A DNA stretch of 15,727 bases from Desulfobulbaceae bacterium UBA2775 (GTDB lineage: Bacteria > Desulfobacterota > Desulfobulbia > Desulfobulbales > Desulfocapsaceae). Below, one piece after another: positions 1 to 7,734 of the stretch; positions within the stretch are counted from its first letter, which is position 1, and each line of letters starts with the position of its first letter. A program made the translations under genes and the position numbers. The stretch lies in the NCBI GenBank assembly GCA_002352445.1, contig DEIL01000181.1, forward strand, positions 1-15,727, given 5' to 3'. The notes under the pieces were generated by a model. That model was not told where the DNA came from. It made no database searches and worked only from the letters and a program-made list of their open reading frames with translations.

Positions 1-38
1 TCCTGAACTTCTGTCATAAAAAAACAAGAGATAAGAGC

Positions 39-64
39 AGACTTCGAACCAAGAAGTCTATTTT
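39..64. terminator. Possible terminator hairpin at left edge
   Basis: A perfect 7-bp stem, AGACTTC (39-45) and GAAGTCT (53-59), encloses a 7-nt loop. On the plus strand it is followed by ATTTT. On the minus strand a run of seven T appears only about 15 nt after the stem. It lies downstream of the minus-strand gene ending at 140 and could end that transcript, or a plus-strand transcript entering from outside the window. The short T-tract makes the call tentative. Confidence 0.35.
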
Positions 65-139
65 GAAATTATGCTGTTCCATTTACTTTCAAGGTACTTA
101 TCCAGCGAGACTGAAAGTTTTCCGGCTAGTCGGGTTGGA

Positions 140-1057
140 TTATTCTCGTTTCAGGTTACGGATATAGGTTTTTGTCAAAGACGGATGATCTTTAATTATT
201 TTATCCAGTTCAGGATTGAGGTTTTCGGTGAGGTAATCATCAATTTGGGCATACGTCATTTCCTGGGAGACAGCTTCTTCAATCTTAGCTATGAATACGG
301 TCTGGTCAGCATCACTTTCGATATATGAAAAAATCCCGGCAGTAGGAGACTGTTTGATATTAGTTTCCAGAGATTCTATTCGAGCTGCAACCGCTTCTAG
401 ATTTTTGTTTGATTCGCTTTGCAGGAGGCCAAGTTTTGAAACCTGATCTTTTAGATCAGCTTTCCGATCATCATCAATTTTAATGCTAAGTGCTGAGACA
501 AGTTCATGCAACTCATTTTTAGAACTTTGCAATTTGTTGACAGCATGACCAAATTCGTCGAGTTGCCCTTTAAGAGCAAAGTTTTGTTCTGTCAGGCCAG
601 CTAAATTTTCAGTAAGGGTGCTATTGTCATTTTTGAGTACCTGGATTTTTTCTTGCAGAACCACACTGTTCTCTTCCAGTTGTACAATACCCTGTTTTAT
701 CTGGCTAGCCTCCTCCGTGGAACAGGTCTGGTTTGATCCGTCAGCAGAGCAGGACCATTTATCCTTAAGCGTGACTATGTTTTCTGAAAAGTTTTTTTTT
801 AATTCAGAGTACATTTGAGCAGAAGTCTCTCTAGAGTAGAGAGCTACTGCCCCGAGGAAAATTGCAATAATGACAGCAATAGAAAAGGGAAGTGCAATTG
901 CTAAACCAATCAAAAAGAGAACCAGATTACCTATCCCCGAGAATATTGCCATGGCACCGCCGGTTGTTGAGGAAGATATGAAAGCAAAAAGGATAAGTAC
1001 AGTAAAGAGAATAGCAGCTGATTGGATTAAGGGCTTACGGAACTCACAGTTTTCCAT
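140..1057 (-). CDS. Membrane-anchored coiled-coil protein, function unknown
   Basis: I do not recognise a named family. I place the start at the ATG at 1057, giving 305 aa, because AGGAGA lies 5-6 nt upstream. The in-frame ATG at 1138 would add 27 residues of unusual composition and has no ribosome binding site. The N-terminus has about three hydrophobic helices (residues 10-30, 36-54 and 55-75). A short loop with two cysteines (C103, C112) follows. Residues 120-235 are rich in Glu, Lys, Gln and Leu with heptad-like spacing, as in a long coiled coil. The C-terminal 65 residues look globular and acidic, ending in a basic tail. The likely topology is a membrane anchor with a rod-like soluble domain. 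The gene has its own probable promoter and no sequence link to the nuo genes, so a structural, scaffold or envelope role is only a guess. Confidence 0.75.
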   Translation of the reverse strand: MENCEFRKPLIQSAAILFTVLILFAFISSSTTGGAMAIFSGIGNLVLFLIGLAIALPFSIAVIIAIFLGAVALYSRETSAQMYSELKKNFSENIVTLKDKWSCSADGSNQTCSTEEASQIKQGIVQLEENSVVLQEKIQVLKNDNSTLTENLAGLTEQNFALKGQLDEFGHAVNKLQSSKNELHELVSALSIKIDDDRKADLKDQVSKLGLLQSESNKNLEAVAARIESLETNIKQSPTAGIFSYIESDADQTVFIAKIEEAVSQEMTYAQIDDYLTENLNPELDKIIKDHPSLTKTYIRNLKRE

Positions 1058-1102
1058 ATTGTTCTCCTGAAAGCAGAATTTTAAGCATAAATTTGTTTGA
1101 AA

Positions 1103-1130
1103 ATAATACCATTTCGTTGTCAAAAAGCAA
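1103..1130 (-). promoter_or_regulatory. Possible sigma70-type promoter for the coiled-coil gene
   Basis: On the minus strand TATTAT (1103-1108, one mismatch to TATAAT) lies 16 nt downstream of TTGCTT (1125-1130, a weak -35 match). The TTGACA at 1119-1124 lies too close to this -10 and has no good -10 at the proper distance. Transcription from here would give a leader of about 40 nt before the ATG at 1057. Confidence 0.35.
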
Positions 1131-1196
1131 TAGGCCAAAATAAAAATGATAAAAGCTGTACATTCTATGAGTCTATTCGAATCTGCCTGACAAAAG

Positions 1197-1232
1197 ACAA
1201 TTCAGCGCAGACTCCGAGTGAGGAGTAATTGT
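1197..1232 (-). terminator. Weak stem-loop downstream of the M48 protease gene
   Basis: The arms ACAATT (1197-1202) and AATTGT (1227-1232), plus ACTCC (1211-1215) and GGAGT (1222-1226), form an interrupted hairpin with an 8-nt one-sided bulge. On the minus strand it is followed by CTTTTGTC. It sits 56 bp after the protease stop codon and could terminate that transcript, but the bulge and short T-run make it weak. Confidence 0.3.
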
Positions 1233-1287
1233 ACTTTCACCAGCTAACCATCTAACCAATGGTAGTGTCAAGGTGAATATGTGTCGG

Positions 1288-2535
1288 CTATTGAGGGAGA
1301 CTGGCCAGTTGTTGTAATTTTTTAATTCGCATAAGTACCGGCGGATGACTGTAATGTAGAAAAACATGAAGAGGGTGGGGGGTGAGATTGCCCAGGTTGG
1401 CTATCGTTAACTTTTTAAGACCTTCAATAAGCAATTCTGGTTGGGCTGTGGTGACAGCAGCATATTTATCAGCAGCATATTCGTGCTTGCGGGAAATGAC
1501 ATTAAAGATAATGGAGGTCAACATGCTGACCGGTGAATATATAAAACCAAAGAAGACAAGACTTGAGTAGATTGACAGGTGCTGCATACTGAAGGCAGTT
1601 GAAAGACCTTTGCTATGAAGGAACAGAGAGAGCAGGTAAAATAGTATACCTGTCTGGATTGCAGATCCCACTATCATTTTTGTGATATGTTTGAGTTTGA
1701 AGTGGCCCATTTCATGGGCGAGGATTGCAGTAATTTCTAATTCGGTAAGTTTTTCGAGCAGGGTATCGTAGAATACAATCTTTCTGAAATTGCCCAATCC
1801 TGTAAAAAAGGCATTGAGCTTGGAAGATCTTTTTGATCCGTCCATTGTGTAAATGCCCTGGAGTTTAAAGTTTTCCTGATTGGCATAGCGGATGATATTG
1901 TCTTTCAAGGCACCTTCCTCAATGGGCGAAAACTTATTAAAAAGCGGCATGATGACAACAGGAGCTATGAATTGCAGGAAAAGAGATATTATAAAAACAC
2001 CAATCCAGCAAAAAAGCCATGCGTAGGTTCCCGCTGACATAAAAAACCATAGAATCAGGGTGAGAACAGGAGCGCCAATAATAATGATAAGAGCTGAACC
2101 TTTTATTATATCCAGAATAAACGTTTGAATAGTGGTCTTGTTAAATCCAAACTGCTCTTCGATGACGAAAGTAGAGTAGACTGAAAAAGGAAGCCCTGAT
2201 AAAAAACTGAATAAGATCAGGATACCGGTAAAGATAAGTCCTGTTATTATTTCACTAAAGCCAAAACTTCTGGCCCAGAGATCAATCATATTAAAACCGC
2301 CAAGTAATAAAAACAGGATGGTAATAAGGGTGGAGAATCCGTTCTGTATCAGGCTGAATTGGGAAGTGATTTTTGTATATTCCTGAGACTTTTTATACTT
2401 GTCATTGTCATAAATGTTTTCGAATTCTTTAGGAAGCGTGGAGGTAAGTGCTCCAATGTTCAGAAAGGAAACAACCGCTTCAAGACAGAATGTGAAGATG
2501 AGCACGAAAAGAATGAAAAAGAGCCACATATTCAT
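1288..2535 (-). CDS. M48 family integral membrane metalloprotease (Ste24-like)
   Basis: A 415-aa polytopic membrane protein with about seven hydrophobic segments and a cytoplasm-facing zinc protease domain. The zinc motif HEMGH is at residues 274-278, inside the stretch AHEMGHFKLKH. The third zinc ligand is probably Glu352, in RKHEYAADKYA at residues 349-359. The C-terminal SHPPVLMRI (residues 396-404) matches the conserved SHP-x-x-x-R-I end of this family. Length and helix layout fit the Ste24/CAAX protease 1 group rather than the shorter HtpX. In bacteria such enzymes are linked to membrane-protein quality control; the substrate cannot be told from sequence. The ATG at 2535 has only a weak ribosome binding site, and a second ATG lies two codons inside. 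The strong terminator upstream separates it from nuoN, so co-transcription is unlikely. I saw no convincing promoter. Confidence 0.9.
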   Translation of the reverse strand: MNMWLFFILFVLIFTFCLEAVVSFLNIGALTSTLPKEFENIYDNDKYKKSQEYTKITSQFSLIQNGFSTLITILFLLLGGFNMIDLWARSFGFSEIITGLIFTGILILFSFLSGLPFSVYSTFVIEEQFGFNKTTIQTFILDIIKGSALIIIIGAPVLTLILWFFMSAGTYAWLFCWIGVFIISLFLQFIAPVVIMPLFNKFSPIEEGALKDNIIRYANQENFKLQGIYTMDGSKRSSKLNAFFTGLGNFRKIVFYDTLLEKLTELEITAILAHEMGHFKLKHITKMIVGSAIQTGILFYLLSLFLHSKGLSTAFSMQHLSIYSSLVFFGFIYSPVSMLTSIIFNVISRKHEYAADKYAAVTTAQPELLIEGLKKLTIANLGNLTPHPLHVFLHYSHPPVLMRIKKLQQLASLPQ

Positions 2536-2580
2536 ATAAATATTATTCTCGTATAAATTCAGAGTTTGAGATGTCTAAGT

Positions 2581-2611
2581 AAAAAGGCCTTGAGAAGTCA
2601 CTCTCAAGGCC
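2581..2611 (-). terminator. Rho-independent terminator of the nuo operon
   Basis: A perfect 10-bp stem, GGCCTTGAGA (2586-2595) and TCTCAAGGCC (2602-2611), has a 6-nt loop. On the minus strand it is followed directly by TTTTTACTT. It lies 54 bp after the nuoN stop codon. The plus-strand side lacks a comparable T-run, so it acts mainly on leftward transcription. Confidence 0.9.
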
Positions 2612-2665
2612 GGCATAAAAATCAATGTAAATTCCTATAAAAATAAGAAAATTATTCCAAAACCA

Positions 2666-4078
2666 CTAAACGAGGGTTTGAACCGCAGTAGTTGTTATAT
2701 CAATAAATTTTTGTGGGATTGTACCCATAATAATTATGATCAGAATCAGTGAAAAGCATAGAATGTAATGAAAACGACCTGTTATTACACTCCCCCGGTC
2801 TGCATCATCTGTACAGAAAGTAATTCTTACAATAGAAAGGTAATAATAGATAGCTATAGCTGTATTAATTGCAGCCAGAGTGACCAGGAGGAGGTACCCC
2901 TGCTTTAATGCGCCGACGAGCAGCATGAATTTTCCTGTGAAACCAACCAGGGGGGGGATGCCTGCTAGCGCGAAAAGACCTACTGTCAATGTAAGTGCAA
3001 GCAGAGGAGCTCTTTTATGTAAGCCGGTCAGGTCATCTATCGATACATTATTTCCATTTTGAGCAACTGTACATACTACCAGGAAACATGCCAGATTCAT
3101 AAAAACATACCCGACAATGTAATACATAGCTGTTGCATAACCGGTAAGATCAAATGTTAAAAGACCTAGAAGAACAAATCCGGCATGAGAGATCCCTGAG
3201 AAGCCAAGTAACCGTTTGACGTCTGTTTGCACGAGAGCTGAAAGGTTTCCATAGAACATGGATGCTATGGCACAAACCATTAATACTTTGGTCATAACAT
3301 TTCCGTCTGGCGTAACCAGGGTAACAATGCGGATAAGAAGGGCTACCGCTGCCAGTTTAGGAACCGTGGCGATAAAAGATGTAGTTTCATTAGAGGCACC
3401 TTCGTAAACATCAGGGACCCAGAAATGAAGTGGAACCAGGGCAAGCTTATAAAAGAACCCGGCCAAAACAAGAACAACAGCAATCACGGCGGCAGGCTGG
3501 TTGTACATCCGAGATAGTTTATCTGCAATTACTCCAAGGTGGGTTGATCCTGTCAGGCCATAGATATAACTCATTCCATAGAGCATCAAGCCGGTGGCCA
3601 CAACCCCGTAGAGAAGATATTTGATACCCGCCTCTACTTGAGCTCCGCCCATCTTCCCTGCCTTTCTCATTGGTACCATGAGGTATACAGCAAATGATGA
3701 GAGTTCTAGAGAAATAAAAATCGCCAGAAGTTCAACACTGGACACGAGCATCATGAGGCCGAGGACTGACATGAAGAGGAAGAGATAATATTCCGGCTGA
3801 ATATCTTCTTTTATACCATCCAGTTTACCGCTGAAGATAAGGACTATAAAGGTTGCTAAAGCAATAAGTACTTTGAAAAACTGGGAGAAGAAGTCTACTT
3901 TGTAGGAATTATAAAAAAGAGTACCTTCAGAGTAGATACAAAGCATTGTGGCAAGAAATGTGACAGCCGCCAGAGATAGCGCCAGGTTCCTTATTTTTCC
4001 ACTACTTGGCTTTCCTAGACTGAAAATGAAGAGAGTCAGGCCAGCTCCTAACAGCGTTAATTCAGGGAGAAATAGCAT
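2666..4078 (-). CDS. nuoN: NADH-quinone oxidoreductase subunit N
   Basis: A 470-aa antiporter-like membrane subunit of complex I with about 14 transmembrane helices, in the usual size range. It carries the charged residues that line the proton path in this family: Glu125 (TM5, in SLELSSF), Lys211 (TM7, in FFYKLALVPLHFW), Lys241 (TM8, in TVPKLA) and Lys383 (TM12, in GFTGKFML). VPDVYEGA following TM7 is typical of NuoN. The ATG at 4078 is preceded by AAAGGT at good spacing. It is the last gene of the operon. Unlike the other genes it is separated from its predecessor, nuoM, by 296 bp of non-coding DNA containing a palindromic repeat, so it cannot be translationally coupled. A strong terminator follows it. 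Confidence 0.95.
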   Translation of the reverse strand: MLFLPELTLLGAGLTLFIFSLGKPSSGKIRNLALSLAAVTFLATMLCIYSEGTLFYNSYKVDFFSQFFKVLIALATFIVLIFSGKLDGIKEDIQPEYYLFLFMSVLGLMMLVSSVELLAIFISLELSSFAVYLMVPMRKAGKMGGAQVEAGIKYLLYGVVATGLMLYGMSYIYGLTGSTHLGVIADKLSRMYNQPAAVIAVVLVLAGFFYKLALVPLHFWVPDVYEGASNETTSFIATVPKLAAVALLIRIVTLVTPDGNVMTKVLMVCAIASMFYGNLSALVQTDVKRLLGFSGISHAGFVLLGLLTFDLTGYATAMYYIVGYVFMNLACFLVVCTVAQNGNNVSIDDLTGLHKRAPLLALTLTVGLFALAGIPPLVGFTGKFMLLVGALKQGYLLLVTLAAINTAIAIYYYLSIVRITFCTDDADRGSVITGRFHYILCFSLILIIIIMGTIPQKFIDITTTAVQTLV

Positions 4079-4374
4079 TGCGTTACCTTTACGAGGTCTT
4101 TTTAGTACCTAATAATAATTTCCAGCGTGTTTAGGTCGAAAAATTATTTTTTGAAGGTACTTATCCCGTTCATCGGGGTTAATTATAACTGATGGCGTCG
4201 TAAAAAAATCTTCATCCGGAGTCTCGCAGGCTTGCTTACCTGCTTCGTTGCTGTAATTTTTCTATCATTACGACGTACCCTGGTACAGTGGAATAATAGA
4301 AAATTTACGTGTCCCCCATATGAAGTTTTTTCATAGTCATCTGGAAAATAAAGTTATTATGCGATCGTCGTAAC
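4079..4374. other. Long intergenic interval between nuoM and nuoN
   Basis: No credible coding region is seen. The interval holds a 13-bp motif, AAGGTACTTATCC (4154-4166), also found at 91-103. It also holds a small hairpin (CCCG at 4165-4168, CGGG at 4174-4177), the 80-bp palindromic element (4196-4275) and, abutting it, the short dyad GTACC-CT-GGTAC (4275-4286). The 8-mer CGTCGTAA that forms the ends of the element occurs once more at 4366-4373, next to the nuoM stop. The nuoN ribosome binding site is at the low-coordinate end. An element insertion would explain the unusual length. Confidence 0.7.
4196..4275. repeat. 80-bp palindromic intergenic repeat (MITE/REP-like)
   Basis: The element is bounded by perfect 8-bp inverted repeats, CGTCGTAA (4196-4203) and TTACGACG (4268-4275). 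Next inside are an A-run on one side and a T-run on the other, and at the centre an inner stem, GCAGG (4226-4230) with CCTGC (4239-4243). The core at 4221-4242 recurs in reverse complement at 15706-15727 with 20 of 22 bases identical. That points to a dispersed, non-coding family rather than a chance hairpin. No transposase and no clear target duplication are visible. I can call the family only from these two copies. Confidence 0.7.
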
Positions 4375-5913
4375 TCAGTTTAACAACATATTGGCTGCCA
4401 CTGTAGTAGCCTGATGTGCATGGAATTGATCCAACAATTGCACAACACTCGTATGTATCAGATCGAGAAATGGTTGTGGTCCGAGTCCAATCCAAAATAC
4501 GAAAAAGAGAAATGGTGAAAGGGTCACTATTTCCCTCAGATTTAAGTCGCTGATCCACGATTGATCCGGATTATCAGTGCCACCCCAGATGACCTTCTGA
4601 AGCATTCTCAGCATGTAGGCAGCGGCAAGAACAGCTCCGGGAATAGCTGCCAGGGCAAGATATGGGAACCTGCCTAAACTGGTGTCAAACTCAAATGCCC
4701 CGGCCAGAATCATAAATTCACCGACAAAACTGTTTGTGCCGGGAAAACCGAATGATGAGAGGGAAAAGAATGCAAGGAAGGTGATAAATATGGGCATATA
4801 TTTACCTAAGCCTGTCGCGGCCTTCAATTCACGGCTGTGAGTCCTTTCATAGATCATACCCACACAAAGAAACAGGGCCCCCGTAGTAATACCGTGATTT
4901 ACCATTTGTAAAATAGCACCTTCAACGCCTTCGATATTCAAAACAAAGATTCCCAGTGTTACAAAGCCCATATGGCCAACGGATGAGTAAGCGATGAGTT
5001 TTTTCATATCGCTCTGAGCAAGTGCGGTAAAACCACCGTAGATAATACCCGCAATAGACAACCAGAGCACATATGGCATCAAAACAACAGTTGCCTCCGG
5101 GGTGATCGGTAAAGCAAATCGCAGAAAGCCATAGGTGCCCATTTTAAGTAAGATACTGGCAAGAACCACAGAACCAGCTGTCGGAGCTTCTACATGTGCA
5201 GCAGGCAGCCAGGTGTGGAAGGGAAACATGGGTACCTTGATGGCAAAAGCGAGGAAAAATGCGATAAAGAGGTAAGTCTGGGCCGTAAGGGAATAATCCT
5301 GCCACATCATGTCTGGAATATAAAAACTGTAATTATTAGCAGTGTAAAGCCAGATTATTCCAACAAGCAGCAGGATAGAACCTGAAAGAGTGTAGAGAAA
5401 AAATTTGATAGAGGCATATATCTTTCTGGGTCCTCCCCATATGGCAATGAGCATATACATTGGGATAAGCATTGCCTCCCAAAGCACATAAAAAAGAACA
5501 AAATCAAGGGCTGCAAAAACTCCAATCATCGCAGTTTCCATGATGAGCATGCAGATCATGAAAGTTTGAATTCTCGTTTTTATATAAGACCATGAGGCAA
5601 GGATACAAAACGGCATTATGAAGGTGGTCATAAGGATCAGCAGAATAGAAATGCCGTCCACACCAATAGTATAATTAATATTAAAACTATTTATCCAGCT
5701 GTAGTGTTCACCAAATTGGAATTGCGCAGAGCTCTTATCAAAGCCGCAAATAAGCCAAATGGATAAAATTGCAACCAGACTAGTAACAAGCAGGGTAATA
5801 TTTTTACATATGGCATCATTTTTTGTAAGGAGAAGCAATACAGCTCCTGCTAGAGGCAGAAAAATGAGTACACTCAGAATTGGGAAGCCGGTATTAAGCA
5901 ATAGTTGATCCAT
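4375..5913 (-). CDS. nuoM: NADH-quinone oxidoreductase subunit M
   Basis: A 512-aa antiporter-like complex I subunit with about 14 transmembrane helices and normal length. The family signature is complete: VDGISILLIL near residue 85, Glu146 (TM5, in LWEAMLIPMYMLI), Lys226 (TM7, in AFAIKVPMFPFHTWLPAAH), Lys257 (TM8, in LLKMGTYGFLR), His340 (VNHGI) and the TM12 glutamate Glu399 (SFVGEFM), which replaces the lysine of NuoL and NuoN exactly as in known NuoM. It is therefore expected to be a full proton channel, in contrast with the NuoL-like neighbour. The ATG at 5913 has AAGGAT upstream and lies 27 bp after the previous stop codon. Confidence 0.96.
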   Translation of the reverse strand: MDQLLLNTGFPILSVLIFLPLAGAVLLLLTKNDAICKNITLLVTSLVAILSIWLICGFDKSSAQFQFGEHYSWINSFNINYTIGVDGISILLILMTTFIMPFCILASWSYIKTRIQTFMICMLIMETAMIGVFAALDFVLFYVLWEAMLIPMYMLIAIWGGPRKIYASIKFFLYTLSGSILLLVGIIWLYTANNYSFYIPDMMWQDYSLTAQTYLFIAFFLAFAIKVPMFPFHTWLPAAHVEAPTAGSVVLASILLKMGTYGFLRFALPITPEATVVLMPYVLWLSIAGIIYGGFTALAQSDMKKLIAYSSVGHMGFVTLGIFVLNIEGVEGAILQMVNHGITTGALFLCVGMIYERTHSRELKAATGLGKYMPIFITFLAFFSLSSFGFPGTNSFVGEFMILAGAFEFDTSLGRFPYLALAAIPGAVLAAAYMLRMLQKVIWGGTDNPDQSWISDLNLREIVTLSPFLFFVFWIGLGPQPFLDLIHTSVVQLLDQFHAHQATTVAANMLLN

Positions 5914-5940
5914 TACGAAGTGATCCTTGAGTTCAAAATG

Positions 5941-7734
5941 TTATAACCAGACATACGAAACCAGAAGAATAGCTGCAAAGGTGACGGAAATATAAATTGT
6001 CTGCTGAATCTGTCCCCTTTGCAGGGTGAGACTTACTCTCCGGCCAATAGCTCGCACACATCTGGCACTCCCGTCTACAATACCGTCGATACCATGCCAG
6101 TCAAACCATGACCAGAATCGTGCCGTGGTCATAAGAGGGTAGAGGCCGATTACTTTGTATGCTGTTCCCCAACAATTGTCGAGCCACTGAATAGGGTTTT
6201 TAGCCAGCCAGAGGAAAAGACGTCCTCCTCTTCGATAAAACCAGTCAAGATCCAGGCTGATGGTAGCCTTCGCACCGATTTTATCTTTCAGGAAGATAAA
6301 AATAATCGCAGTGAAAGCAAGCAATTGTAGGGTTTCGCTAAGGTGATAACTGCCATAGGGATGAAAAGCAACATCTGTATAGGGCAGCATATTATAAAGA
6401 AATGGCGTGTATGAGCCGACCAGTAGACAGAAAAAACCGGCAGCTAACATCGCCAGCTGCATATTCCACGGTGGATCTTCAGCTTTGGCCCAGGTTTCAT
6501 CGCTGCACCTGCTGTCACCGAAGAAAATAAGATAGGGTAAACGCAGGCCTGCCACTAAAAAAGTACCGACGGAGACCATGGTAAGGAGAAAAGCGGGGAT
6601 CAGAAGATGTTCCTCAAAACCTGCAGCTATGATCATGGACTTGGTCACAAAACCTGAAAAGAAAGGAAAAGCAGATACGGAAATGCCGCCTATTACCAGG
6701 AAAAAGAAGGTAAGCGGCATTTTTTTATAGAGACCTCCAAGGTCTGTAAATTTGGATTTCCCGGTAGCATGGATAACTGCTCCAGCTGCCATAAACAGCA
6801 GTCCTTTATAGAGTATATGAGCGAAGGCGTGGGCGCATGTACCGTTGATCGCAAGGGCAGTTCCAATCCCTACACCAGCGACCATATAGCCAACCTGACT
6901 GACAATTTCCCAACCAAGGAGTCGACGAATATCATTCTCAATGATAGCATATATAATTCCGTAAATGGCCATGATAACACCCAGAACGATCAGGATGTCA
7001 AATCCGGCAAAACCTCTGGCAAGGGTATAAATGGCAGTTTTAGTAGTGAAAGCACACATAAAAACTGCGCCGGTAACAGTGGCTTTACTGTACGCATCCG
7101 GCAGCCAGGAATGAAGCGGCGGCACCGCAGCGTTCAGCATAAGGCCGGCCATGATAAGCCAGGTATAAAGATGTGTGTTCTCTTCACTGAGAAGAACAAA
7201 GGAGAGATCACCCGTCGCCTGATATCTGAGAACAAAACCCAAAAGAAGTACCACTCCGCCAAAGGTGTGTACAAGGAGATAACGATATCCTGCAGCAAGA
7301 GATCCTTTATCTTTATTGAACCAGATAAGAAATGTTGAGGCAAAAGCCATTAATTCCCAGAAGAGGAAGAGTACCAGATAGTCGCCGCAGTAAATGACTC
7401 CTAAGGAGCCTGCGACATAGAACCAGGCAGCTATATGTTGTAGATCATCATTAACGTGTAATCCGTATACTGTGCCAATGACAGCCATGAGAGCCATGAT
7501 GAAACCAAAGACCATTGATAAACGGTCTACACGGCCAAAGGTGAGAGTCCAGTCTCCTCCCATGAAATTGACTACACCGTAGACGCCAGGGTGCCAGCTC
7601 AGGTAGACTACATTCAGCAGAGTCAATAATGGGACTATGAAAAGATATGGTTTCCTGAAAGGACCTTTGACAAAAGGCAGAAGAAGGCCGCCGAATATCA
7701 GGATAAGGGCCGGGTGGATAAAACTAGTTGTCAT
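5941..7734 (-). CDS. nuoL: NuoL-like antiporter subunit with C-terminal lateral-helix segment
   Basis: A 597-aa polytopic protein, close to typical NuoL length (about 610-650). Residues 1-485 form about 14 transmembrane helices. Residues 495-575 are amphipathic with few breaks, and residues 578-596 form a last membrane helix. This matches the lateral helix and TM16 of NuoL; IDGIVDGSARCVRAIGRR (549-566) resembles known NuoL ends. Glu127 (TM5, FWELMAF), Lys232 (TM8, TTKTAIYTLAR) and Lys365 (TM12, SGFVTKSM) are present. The TM7 channel lysine is replaced by Asn201 (codon AAC at 7132-7134) in LMLNAAVPPLHSWLPDAY. The TM8 region is more like MrpD/NuoN than E. coli NuoL, so automatic annotation may call it Na+/H+ antiporter subunit D. 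Its start overlaps the end of the 84-aa gene by 11 bp. The gene symbol rests on the C-terminal segment and context. Confidence 0.85.
   Translation of the reverse strand: MTTSFIHPALILIFGGLLLPFVKGPFRKPYLFIVPLLTLLNVVYLSWHPGVYGVVNFMGGDWTLTFGRVDRLSMVFGFIMALMAVIGTVYGLHVNDDLQHIAAWFYVAGSLGVIYCGDYLVLFLFWELMAFASTFLIWFNKDKGSLAAGYRYLLVHTFGGVVLLLGFVLRYQATGDLSFVLLSEENTHLYTWLIMAGLMLNAAVPPLHSWLPDAYSKATVTGAVFMCAFTTKTAIYTLARGFAGFDILIVLGVIMAIYGIIYAIIENDIRRLLGWEIVSQVGYMVAGVGIGTALAINGTCAHAFAHILYKGLLFMAAGAVIHATGKSKFTDLGGLYKKMPLTFFFLVIGGISVSAFPFFSGFVTKSMIIAAGFEEHLLIPAFLLTMVSVGTFLVAGLRLPYLIFFGDSRCSDETWAKAEDPPWNMQLAMLAAGFFCLLVGSYTPFLYNMLPYTDVAFHPYGSYHLSETLQLLAFTAIIFIFLKDKIGAKATISLDLDWFYRRGGRLFLWLAKNPIQWLDNCWGTAYKVIGLYPLMTTARFWSWFDWHGIDGIVDGSARCVRAIGRRVSLTLQRGQIQQTIYISVTFAAILLVSYVWL

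Noticed and set aside
98..103. TTATCC motifs (98-103, 4161-4166) as DnaA boxes or an origin
   Set aside because: Only six of nine positions fit the DnaA consensus, there is no cluster of boxes and no origin-type neighbour genes.
1058..1138. N-terminal extension of the coiled-coil protein from the ATG at 1138
   Set aside because: The extension has no ribosome binding site and overlaps the likely promoter, whereas the ATG at 1057 has AGGAGA at ideal spacing.
4196..4275. Palindromic element as a simple rho-independent terminator
   Set aside because: The inner stem is only 5 bp and the T-run on the transcribed strand is far from it; a second copy of the core elsewhere fits a repeat better.
6769..7338. 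Plus-strand open frame of 189 codons opposite the NuoL-like gene
   Set aside because: It lies wholly antisense to a well-supported gene, has a low-complexity polar composition, no ribosome binding site and no recognisable domain.
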